From JAJPKK01 sp963844635 (GTDB lineage Bacteria > Pseudomonadota > Alphaproteobacteria > Rhizobiales > Xanthobacteraceae), in contig CAWJPD010000012.1 in NCBI GenBank assembly GCA_963844635.1, positions 19,117 through 83,116 on the forward strand: 64,000 nucleotides of DNA. Reading direction: 5' to 3'. This document shows positions 1-8,297 of this stretch, one piece after another. Both the position numbers and the translations under genes were made by a program. Within the stretch, counting starts at the first letter, position 1; each line of letters starts with the position of its first letter. Under the pieces are notes generated by a model. That model did not search any database. It was given only the letters and a program-made list of their open reading frames with translations, and was not told the origin of the DNA.

Positions 1-989
1 GCGCACCGTCACGAAGGGATGCCCCGCCTTTCCGGCCGCCGCGGTGATATCGCCGACCGCTTTATCGACAGCATCGCCGTCATAAATGTCGCCGGCGGCG
101 AGATGCAGGGCCGTGCGAAGCGTGTCGGGCTTTACGGCGCCCACATGGGAGACGATATCGACGTTGTGCAGCTTGTAACGATCTCCTTCGTCGAGGGCGA
201 AGCGGATCGCAAAACCCCTCAGCGCCGGGTCGTAGGCTGCCGACACGCTGACGCCGGCGTCCGTATAACCGTTTTTGCGATAGAATCGGAGCAGCGCGTC
301 ACGATCCGCCTCGATGCGGTCTGGATCGTAGACGTCGCTCGAGCGAAGGAAGGAGAACCAGTCGGACTGCGTCGTCGAGATCACCTTTTTGAGGCGCCAG
401 TCTGCAAAGGCGCGATTGCCACTGAAGGCAAGGCTCGCCACGCCGGTCTTGGCTCCTTCCTTGATTTCGAAGATGAGATCGACCTTCTCGCCATGTGCGA
501 CCGTCTTCGGTTCGACGCGCGCATCGTAGCGGCCGCTGTGCCGATAGATTTCGGCAATCCGGGCGACATCGCCCTGTACCGCGGCCTTGGTCAGGGAGCC
601 GCCGGCCTTCAAGGCGATCTCCTTTTGGGAATCCTTGTCCTTGAACTGCTTGTTGCCTTCGAATTGCAGCTTGCCGATCACCGGCGCTTCGACGACGGTC
701 ACGACGACCCGCCCGCCGGAATCTCGCGACCTTCACGTCAGCGAACAGGCCGGTGGCATAGATCTCCTTCAGCGCGGCATCGAGACTCGGCAGCACCAAG
801 CGCCCCATGCGAGGCGTGGAAATGGTTACGAATGACCTGCGGATCGATGCGGCGATTGCCATGGACCTCGATCGCGTCGTCAAAAGCGTCGGCGCGGCCA
901 AGTGTCAGACACGTCAGCAAGGCCGCGCACAGCGCGACGAAGCCGCGACGGCGCATGCCGTCCCGAAACGATGCAATATTCGGCCGCAT
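1..989 (-). CDS. bamA: BamA/Omp85-family outer membrane assembly protein, N-terminal part, two frame breaks, runs off the window
   Basis: The family inserts beta-barrel proteins into the outer membrane. What is visible is a signal peptide (start at 989 with GGAGG about 6 nt upstream; an internal Met at 956 is the alternative) and then POTRA repeats: VHGNRRIDPQVIR, later EIYATGLFADVKV, EAPVIGKLQFEGNK, LAFSGNRAFADWRLKK and KLHNVDIVSHVG. These motifs lie in three different frames, so one-base shifts are needed near 805-815 and near 720-724. After both shifts the POTRA pattern is continuous to the window edge. The barrel lies outside. bamA is essential, so sequence errors are likelier than decay; a non-essential TamA-like or second Omp85 copy cannot be excluded without the missing 3' end. 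Confidence 0.75.
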
Positions 990-1249
990 TCCCGCCCTCC
1001 GAGGCTCCACACTGCTCTCGGCTCCAGGCGGAAGCGTGATGGATTTCGGCATGTGAGGGGGCAATCTCGCGGCGCGATGATGATCGTGCGAACACCCGCC
1101 CAGCGATCGATCTCGCCGAGCAACCGGTTCCCGGACAGGCGAAGTGCGGCATCTTCGGCCATCCACGGCGACCCAGTCACCAAGGCGTGGCAAATTTATT
1201 CGCAACGGGATACGGTGTAGTTGGGCCGATCGCATCCCGGGAAAATCAG

Positions 1250-1516
1250 ATGAAAGCGCTCATACTCTACATCGTATTTGTCATTGTCGGTGCGAGCATC
1301 GCGATCGGGATCGGATATGTCCTTGAGCGTGAAATTTCGGCCACCGTCAGCCTCATCGCCTTCCTGACAATGTTTTTTGCCAACCTGTTCTTCTCGTGGC
1401 TCGCCGTGATCTATGTCATGGACGGGTCATTTGGCGATGCGCAGGGCAGACAGGCCCAGCTTGAGATCGAGAAATCGGGGCGGGCCGCACTGAACGCGCG
1501 CGGGGCCACGGATTAG
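1250..1516 (+). CDS. Small two-helix membrane protein of unknown function
   Basis: An 88-residue protein beginning MKALILYIVFVIVG. Residues 1-25 and about 30-52 are strongly hydrophobic and look like two transmembrane helices; the remaining 35 residues are polar and charged and probably face the cytoplasm. I chose the ATG at 1250 because the hydrophobic segment begins there; the frame is open further upstream to 1187 but that part has no recognisable content. It is divergent from the bamA-like gene. The stop codon at 1514-1516 overlaps the first base of a palindromic repeat. I recognise no family. Confidence 0.55.
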   Translation: MKALILYIVFVIVGASIAIGIGYVLEREISATVSLIAFLTMFFANLFFSWLAVIYVMDGSFGDAQGRQAQLEIEKSGRAALNARGATD

Positions 1517-1619
1517 CGCACGATCCCGAAGAGTTGCAGACTTATCGGACAGAGATCATGCGCAAAGTCAAAGAGAGCTGAGCGGGAGGCTGTTCAAACT
1601 GAACGCAACCCGCTCGAGC
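1516..1619. repeat. Family A palindromic repeat, copy 1
   Basis: Degenerate copy of a nested inverted repeat. Outer arms are GCGCACGATC and GATCATGCGC, and inner arms around GTTGCAGAC form the hairpin. The core is 1516-1563, followed by a conserved tail (GAGCGGGAGG..., then ...GAACGCAACCCGCTC). It begins at the last base of the preceding gene's stop codon. Confidence 0.8.
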
Positions 1620-1638
1620 GCCGTTAGTAAATCACCAT

Positions 1639-1744
1639 TGTCATGCCCCGCGAAAGCGGGGCATCCAGTACCCCCCAGCGAAGCGATTGTGCACTCATCA
1701 AAATCCGGTGGTTACTGGACCATCCGCTTTCGCGGGTGGTGACA
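1639..1744. repeat. Family B palindromic repeat, copy 1
   Basis: Left arm TGTCATGCCCCGC-GAAA-GCGGGGCATCCAGTA and right arm ending GCGGGTGGTGACA give a pair of hairpins with inverted ends TGTCA/TGACA. It resembles copies near 18.4, 29.8, 31.8 and 46.8 kb. It sits between the convergent small membrane protein and the OpgH-FkbM gene, where it could act as a bidirectional stem-loop. Confidence 0.75.
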
Positions 1745-1774
1745 CTGATTGAGGCACTTATTTCCGAACAATGC

Positions 1775-4361
1775 CTAAGGCGTCGCGTAGATGTCTCCCG
1801 AGTTTGCTCGATCGGGAAGCGCCATCAACCAAGCCATTATTTCCTCCGCCGATACCGGCCGTTCATGCACGAAGGCGGAACTCTCGCCGAGGCTCGCCCT
1901 GAAACCCGAATAGCCGATCGCGGCGCAGCGCTCGATGGCGGTGCGGGCGACACCTCGCTGGATCGTCGTGAACTCGAACGATAAGGCCGGCACCGTTCGC
2001 GACAGCCCGGCAAGCACCTCGGCTTCGTAACCTTCCACATCGATCTTGATGAAGCGCGGCACACCGTAACGTGCAATCAAGGCATCGACCGTGGTCAGCG
2101 GCACCTCGACCGTCCGGGTCCAGCGCTGGTTCTCCCAGCCTGGCGCGCCGCTGGCGGCAGCGACAAAATCCGCCGACGCCGTCGACACTGTCGGGTTTGC
2201 CAGATTGAGCCGCAGCGCAACTGTGCCGCTGCAACCGCCGACGGCAACCCCTTCCAGCGTCACCGATTTGTCTCTGCCGTAGAGCAGCCGCAATGCCGAC
2301 GCGAGCGCCGGCTGCGGTTCGACCGCGATGACACGCGCGCCCAGCCGCCGAAACGTGCCGATGCGGTCTCCGACATGGCTGCCGATGTCGAAAACAAGAT
2401 CGCCGGCGGCAACGAAGCCGCGGTAATGCCGATCGAGCGCGTCGCGTCTCGCCTTGTTGCCATGATAGATGGCGAGAGAGCGTAAGACGCCGCGTGCGGC
2501 CCTCACTGCGTCGACGATCCCGCGAGGCCCCCCAGCGGTCTGCGCGGGGGCGAGTGCGGGCGCCGCCCGCCTTCTCGTGAGCGCCGGCAAGTCCAATCCA
2601 TCGAGCGGTGAGGCAAGTGTCTCTTCCGGCAGTTGGCCGATGCCGTGGCGCAGCAACGCGGACCCGACCGCCGCGTTGGCCGTGACCACACAGAGCGGCA
2701 CTGCGAAGGCGAGACCGCCCGCAATCAGCAACGCATAAGGAATGGCAGCCGGTGCCGCGAGTGCAAGCGTCGCGAGGCAGATGCAGCCAAGCGCGGTCTG
2801 CGGCCATAATCTTGCGAGTGCGAGCGAGATCGGCACCGCATGATCGTCGCGAGCCTGGCTGCCCCATCCCATCTTCCCGCCAAACGGCAGCGAGGCGAGG
2901 AAGATCGTGTGGGCGAGCCACATGATCGGCGACAGCATCAGGAAGAACACGGTCTCGATCAAAACATTGACCAGGAAACGCCGGCCGCCGCCGTAGCGCT
3001 TGCGCGCCGTCAATCGCGTCATCGCATCGACGACCGTCGCGATCTTCGGCGCGAACCACATGATCAGAACGAGGACGAGTACTGCGATCCCGGCTCCAGG
3101 AGCGATGAAGGCGGACGGGCTTTCCGCCCGAGTTACGCCAAAAGTTCCGAGCACGAGCAGCGCGATCCACGCCGGCGAACCGAGGAACATCAGGATCGCG
3201 AAGGCGAGCTGATATCGGCTCACGAATTGCAGGCCGGGCAGGCGCAAGAAGTGCCAGTACTGCATGTTGCCCTGGCACCACCTGATGTCGCGGCGAATGA
3301 ATTCGACGAGCGTCGGCGGGTTTTCCTCCCAGCCGAGATATTCTTCGGGCAACACCCGCACTTCATAGCCGGCACGTCGCATCAGCACCGCTTCGATCTG
3401 GTCGTGGCTGAGAATGTGACCGCCGAGGCGGCGTCCCCAGAAACCGGTCTTCGGCAATGGCGGAATGTGGCAATGTTCGATGAAAGGCTTCAGCCGCAAC
3501 ACCGAATTGTGCCCCCAATGGGGACCGCAATCACTTTGCCACCACGCGCTGCCGGTGGTGTAGGACCACATGCCGAGGCGCATCCCGAACTGGAAAATGC
3601 GCGCGAAAGCGCTGGTGGACGGCATCCCGACCACAAGGCCTTGCAGGATGCCGATCTCCGGCGCCGCCTGCATGATGCGCACCATGCGCAGGATCGCCGC
3701 CGCGGGGACGAAGCTGTCGGCATCGAGCGTTAAGGCAAAATCGTGCCGGTCGCCCCAGCGCAGGCAGAAATCGCGGAGGTTGCCGGCCTTGAAACCGCTG
3801 TTGTCGTCGCGACGCCGATAGGTGATGGCGAGGCGGCCGCGCCAGTGTGCCGCAAAGGCGCCAATCTGTTCCGCCTCGAGATCGGCTGCCGCTCCCGCGC
3901 TCGAAATCGCTGAGCACGTAAAGGTGGAACTTTTCGCCAACCCCGGCGGAGCCAAGACCTTCCAGCACCGGCGCCAGATTGCGGATCACACGTCCCGGGT
4001 CTTCATGACGGATGCAGACGATGAGCGCGACCGAAGCCGTGATCGGCTCGTCGCCGCGAACGCGCGCGGCTGCCGGTGTCACCGCGGTGACCGGATTGGC
4101 GGCAAAGCGCAGGATCAGGAATCCGATCGCCGCATTCCAGAACCCGATCACTGTCCATGGCAAGGTAACGAGGAACAGGCCAAGCAGGATAAGATCGAGC
4201 CAGTCCAGCCCGTCCGGCGACAGCGCAACGGCGCTCAGCCCCATCACCGCGACCATGGTTGCGATGACCAGGCCAGCAAACAACGCCCGGCGCGGACCAA
4301 TCCGCGAGAGTCCCGCAGCAAGGTCGGATGCGGGCGGCGAGCCGGCGCAAGAAGGCAGCAT
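1775..4361 (-). CDS. opgH: OpgH-type glucan glucosyltransferase fused to an FkbM-type SAM methyltransferase, one frame break
   Basis: The N-terminal ~620 residues match OpgH/MdoH, the inner-membrane GT2 enzyme that polymerises osmoregulated periplasmic glucan from UDP-glucose. There are two transmembrane helices near residues 26-47 and 56-80, a GT2 domain with DDNSGFKAGNL, DADSF near residue 212 and RRDIRWCQGNMQ (the QxxRW-type box), then several more helices. After GLDLPALTRRRAAP a second domain follows without a stop: VFDIGSHVGD (SAM motif), VEPQP and FIKIDVEGYEAEVLAG, typical of FkbM methyltransferases. The frame breaks near 3901-3912, where GATTTCG in place of GATTCG separates LSD from SSAGAAADLEAE; removing one T restores it. 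The start is uncertain (4361 or 4406; the latter lies in a repeat). No opgG is adjacent. Confidence 0.85.
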
Positions 4362-4400
4362 GGAGGAAACTTCGCAACGGTCCCCGGATGCCGGTATATA

Positions 4401-4560
4401 GCGCATGATCCCGAAAAGTTGACAGACTTTTCGGACAAAAGATCATGCGCAAAATCAAAGCGCATGATCCCGAAAAGTTGACAGACTTTTCGGACAATCA
4501 TGCGCAAAAGGCAAAGGGAGCCGAGCGCGAGGCGATCAATCCGAACGCATTGCGCTCATA
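4401..4560. repeat. Family A palindromic repeat, tandem copies 2 and 3
   Basis: Two cores in tandem: 4401-4450 and 4460-4505. Each has GCGCATGATC, then CCGAAAAGT-TGACAG-ACTTTTCGG, then (GA)TCATGCGC, so an outer perfect inverted repeat encloses an inner 9-bp stem. The second copy keeps the tail ending near 4560. The most upstream possible start codon of the OpgH-FkbM gene (4406) is inside copy 2. Confidence 0.85.
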
Positions 4561-4607
4561 TTTTCGAAATCGCAGAAGAATGATCATTGGGTGATGCTTT
4601 CCGGATA

Positions 4608-4754
4608 CCCTCCCGCTCACCCGGGCGGGCCTTCGGCCCTCCCACCCTCTCCCTTTCCCCCTCCCGCCCGGATGCAGCCGACCAGTCTCAAAGCTTCGGA
4701 GGGAGGGAAGAGGAAGGGCGCGCCTCCGCGGGCGCTTCCGAGGGTGAGGGGGGC
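4608..4754. repeat. Family C GC-rich repeat, copy 1
   Basis: A pyrimidine-rich arm (CCCTCCCACCCTCTCCCTTT) and a purine-rich arm (GGAGGGAGGGAAGAGGAAGG) flank CAAAGCTTCGG; together they form a long imperfect stem. The same module in the opposite orientation occupies 51090-51238. It fills the gap between the OpgH-FkbM gene and the MDR dehydrogenase. Confidence 0.75.
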
Positions 4755-4804
4755 ACACTCTGCTCACTGCCTCGAAAGTCATTACTTACAGGCGGGCGAA
4801 GCTC

Positions 4805-5809
4805 ATGCAGAAGCAGCAGATCGACCCCGGCGAGCCATCGGCGCTGTGGTACGTCGCCCCCGGCGAGGCCGAAATCCGCCGCGAGGCCATCGGCCGGCCC
4901 TCGTCCGGAGACGTCACGGTGGCTTCGCTATACGGCGGAATCAGCCGTGGCACCGAGCGCCTGGTGTTTTCCGGGCGTGTGCCGCCGAGCGAATTTTTGC
5001 GCATGCGGGCGCCGTTCATGGCGGGCAGCTTTCCGTTCCCGGTCAAATATGGCTATGCCACGATCGGCCGCGTCGTCGGCGGGGAAGGCGACCTCCTTGG
5101 GCGCACGGTGTTCGCCCTCCATCCGCACCAAACCCTGTTCAATGTGCCCGCGGACCGGGTCACGCCGGTGCCGGATCGGGTGCCACCATCGCGGGCCGTG
5201 CTCGCCGCCAACATGGAAACCGCGCTCAATGCCATTTGGGATGGCGCACCCGGTCCCGCCGACCGTATCGCGGTGGTCGGCGCCGGCGTGGTCGGCTGCC
5301 TGTGCGCCTGGCTCGCCGGCCGAATGCCGGGTGCCGAAGTAACGTTGATCGATGTCGATCCAGCCCGCGCAGCGATCGCGGCTGCCCTTGGCGTTGGCTT
5401 TGCGCTGCCTGAGGTTGCGCCCGGCGAATGCGATGTCGTCTATCACGCCAGCGCGACCGCTGATGGCTTGGCGACGGCGCTTCGCCTTGCCGGCAACGAG
5501 GCGCGGGTCATCGAGCTGAGCTGGTATGGGACGGGGGCCGTCGCGGCGCCCCTCGGTGAGGCCTTCCATAGCCGGCGCCTCCAGCTCGTGTGCAGCCAAG
5601 TCGGGCAGGTCGCCCCCTCGCATCGCCCTCGCTGGCCGCATGCGCGACGGCTCGCGGCGGCGCTCGCTTTGCTGGCGGACCCGGCACTCGACACCCTGCT
5701 CGCGCCCGCTGTCGACTTTGACGACTTGCCGGCGCGATTGTCAGAAATCCTGGCCGACGGAAGCGGGGTGCTGTGCCAGCTCGTGCGGTATTCAGATGCG
5801 GCGACCTGA
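4805..5809 (+). CDS. Zinc-type alcohol dehydrogenase-like (MDR) oxidoreductase
   Basis: A 334-residue protein. Residues ~1-130 form the GroES-like half (YGGISRGTERLVFSG, PVKYGYATIGRVVG). A Rossmann nucleotide-binding half follows with VVGAGVVGCLCAWLAG near residues 160-175 and an acidic strand end in LIDVDPARA, favouring NAD(H). The classical cysteine cluster for structural zinc is not evident, so catalysis on a classical alcohol is not assured. The start at 4805 follows GGGCGAAGCTC. No substrate can be inferred, since the neighbours are a repeat and porins. Confidence 0.75.
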   Translation: MQKQQIDPGEPSALWYVAPGEAEIRREAIGRPSSGDVTVASLYGGISRGTERLVFSGRVPPSEFLRMRAPFMAGSFPFPVKYGYATIGRVVGGEGDLLGRTVFALHPHQTLFNVPADRVTPVPDRVPPSRAVLAANMETALNAIWDGAPGPADRIAVVGAGVVGCLCAWLAGRMPGAEVTLIDVDPARAAIAAALGVGFALPEVAPGECDVVYHASATADGLATALRLAGNEARVIELSWYGTGAVAAPLGEAFHSRRLQLVCSQVGQVAPSHRPRWPHARRLAAALALLADPALDTLLAPAVDFDDLPARLSEILADGSGVLCQLVRYSDAAT

Positions 5810-6093
5810 GGAAATAATTAAATCAAGCCGCGCGAATCGGCGCAGCGTGCGAACCCCGAGATGCTCAATTCGAATAATCGCGGGTGTAATTCCGGGGCGC
5901 CGGAGCAAAGCGATGGCGAAATCATTTTAGCAAAAGAGCCATAAACCGGCTGGCTGATCGGAATACGTCTCAGAACCTTCCGCGAAGAAGCGGGGGATTT
6001 CTCTGAAGTGTAACAGGAACGACACAGCCAGTGCCGGCAAATCATGTAAATATTGACATGCATGACATTGATGACATGCGGTGGGGGACACCG

Positions 6094-7037
6094 ATGAAGA
6101 AGCTATTGCTGGCTGTGGTGGTTGGGTTGGCCTTGCCGAGTGCCGCATTTGCCGCTGATCTCTATGCCAAGGCAGCCCCGACCGGCTACGCCGCGTACGA
6201 CTGGACCGGTTTCTATATTGGCGGCCATGTCGGCGGGGCCCGGCAGAACACGCAGATGACGGATCCGACTCCTGCAACGCGATCGCCGGGTTCTTTTATG
6301 GTTACTATGGATGCACTGGTGGTTACGTCGCCTACGATGACGATGTGCCATTTACCGGCAACATACCAACCCAGACCATGAATGACACATCCTTCCTGGG
6401 TGGCCTTCAGGCTGGCGCGAACTACCAGATCGGGCGGTTGGTGCTCGGCACTGAATTTGATTTCTCATGGACCGGCTTGAATTCTTCTGCGACTGCCGGG
6501 ATGCCATTAACGCCTTACTTCGGTCCCTACTTAAACTCATACTACCCCAATAATCCTACTTATGATAACGAGTCATTCAACAGTCGTACCAACTGGATCG
6601 CAACCTCGACAACTCGTATCGGGGTGGCTGCCGATAACTGGTTGCTTTACGGCAAGGCTGGCGCTGCATGGGAAAACGCGAAATACATGCTGAGTCACGC
6701 CGGATGCGTTGAGTGCGGCCTTACTTCTGATTACCAGCCGTTCTCGTGGTCAGGTACGACGAGCGACACGCGACTTGGCTGGACCGTAGGCGTCGGCCTG
6801 GAATGGGCTTTTGCGAGGAACTGGACAGCGAAGCTCGAATACGACTACATGAACTTCGGTGCAAAGATGGAGTTTTTTAGCGGTGTAGCAACCGGCGGCT
6901 ACTACGGTAGTACCTACAACTGCTATTACGGCCCCTGCGCTGCGACCAATATTTCTGCCAGCGTATTCCAGCAGGTGTCGGAGCTTAAAGCCGGCATCAA
7001 CTATAAGTTCGATCCGGGCTCGTTCCTGTTCTGGTGA
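6094..7037 (+). CDS. Omp25/31-like outer membrane beta-barrel protein, paralogue 1, one frame break
   Basis: Begins MKKLLLAVVVGLALPSAAFA, a clear signal peptide, preceded by GGGGGA. The mature part starts near WTGFYIGGHVGGARQN and has alternating aromatic beta-strands; it ends ...FKFDPGSFLFW-like with a terminal aromatic residue, the outer membrane insertion signal. The intact tandem paralogue shows that one C is missing near 6272 (GACTCC here, GACCTCC there). Adding it gives SCNAIAGFFYGYYGC and a 314-residue protein. Three cysteine pairs are shared with paralogue 2. It probably forms a porin-like barrel. A 62-nt spacer separates it from paralogue 2, so the two may be co-transcribed. Confidence 0.8.
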
Positions 7038-7099
7038 CCGGCATCGGCGAAATGCGAATGTCACAAGAAAATTGCGAAATCCTGCTGGGGAATGCTGAA

Positions 7100-8071
7100 A
7101 TGACGAAAGTTTTGCGAGCTGCGCGAGCTGCGGTGATCGGTCTGGCAGTGCCGGCTGCCGTCTTTGCTGGTGGCCTCCAGGCCAAAGCGCAGCCAGTGCC
7201 GCCTGTCGGCGGATTTAACTGGACCGGCTTCTACATTGGCGGTCATGTTGGAGGCGCCCGGCAGAACACGCAGATGACGGATACGACCTCCTGCGGCGAG
7301 ATCGCCGGTTTCTTCTATAGTTACTATGGGTGCGCTGCTGGCTACGTCGCTTACGACACTTCTTATTACCAAGTATTGTCTGGCAACATACCAACTCAGA
7401 ACTCGAACGACACCTCCTTTCTCGGCGGGGGGCAAATCGGCGCGAACTATCAGGTCGGGCGGCTGGTGTTTGGAACGGAATTCGATTTTTCATGGACTGG
7501 CTTGAATTCCTCCTCGACCGCAGCGCTGCCGCTCACAAGTTACGGCCAATACTTAAATTCATATTATGCTAACTACGGCGGCGTCTATGACAACAAGTCA
7601 TTCAGCGCGCATACCAGCTGGATCGCAACCGCGACGACCCGCCTCGGTGTTGCTGCCAATAACTGGCTCCTCTACGGCAAGGCGGGGGCAGCATGGGAAA
7701 ACGCTGAATATACGCTCAGTCACGCCGGCTGCCTATTCTGCACCAATGAGGGTTCGTCCGGTTACGAGTATCCGCCATTCTCGTGGTCAGGCATGACGAA
7801 CGACACGCGCATTGGCTGGACCGTCGGTGTCGGCTTGGAGTGGGCGTTCTCGAGGAACTGGACAGCGAAACTCGAATACGACTACATGAACTTCGGCACA
7901 AAGATGGAGTCCTTCAGCGGCATAGGTACTGGCGGTACATACGGGTACTATGACTGCTATTATGGTCCGTGCAATGCTACTAATATATCTACCAGCATAT
8001 TCCAGCAGGTCTCGGAGGTTAAGGCCGGCATCAACTACAAGTTCGAGCCGGGCAATCTGGTCTTCTGGTGA
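7100..8071 (+). CDS. Omp25/31-like outer membrane beta-barrel protein, paralogue 2
   Basis: A 323-residue intact protein. The start at 7100 is chosen because MTKVLRAARAAVIGLAVPAA begins a signal peptide. WTGFYIGGHVGGARQNTQMT follows the cleavage region, and the C terminus is EPGNLVFW with a terminal Trp. It shares most of its sequence with the upstream copy, even at DNA level. Cysteines occur as three pairs: Cys65 with a second Cys 14 residues on, GCLFC, and CYYGPC, all kept in the paralogue. It is followed by a strong stem-loop with a T run. Function beyond outer-membrane barrel is not shown. Confidence 0.85.
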   Translation: MTKVLRAARAAVIGLAVPAAVFAGGLQAKAQPVPPVGGFNWTGFYIGGHVGGARQNTQMTDTTSCGEIAGFFYSYYGCAAGYVAYDTSYYQVLSGNIPTQNSNDTSFLGGGQIGANYQVGRLVFGTEFDFSWTGLNSSSTAALPLTSYGQYLNSYYANYGGVYDNKSFSAHTSWIATATTRLGVAANNWLLYGKAGAAWENAEYTLSHAGCLFCTNEGSSGYEYPPFSWSGMTNDTRIGWTVGVGLEWAFSRNWTAKLEYDYMNFGTKMESFSGIGTGGTYGYYDCYYGPCNATNISTSIFQQVSEVKAGINYKFEPGNLVFW

Positions 8072-8107
8072 CCGAATAGGCTCGTTCACCTGATCCACTA
8101 CCGCAGT

Positions 8108-8142
8108 CCCGCCCGACTGTGTCGGGCGGGTCGAACGTTTTT
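8108..8142 (+). terminator. Rho-independent-type terminator after the porin pair
   Basis: CCCGCCCGAC (8108-8117), loop TGT, then GTCGGGCGGG (8121-8130) is a perfect 10-bp stem, followed by TCGAACG and TTTTT at 8138-8142. It lies 36 nt after the stop codon of paralogue 2. Confidence 0.75.
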
Positions 8143-8297
8143 CGGCTCGTCAGGCGTATGGAGGGCTCGTCCGCGATCAGCGGTTTCAACCCACATAAGG
8201 CGGGCGCATCATCCGCCGCTCTGCCGTGGATCGGCGGGATGCGCGCCTGACGTGTTGCCAACTTCTCCCGCGTACCGAGGTTCGACGCGATCCCACC

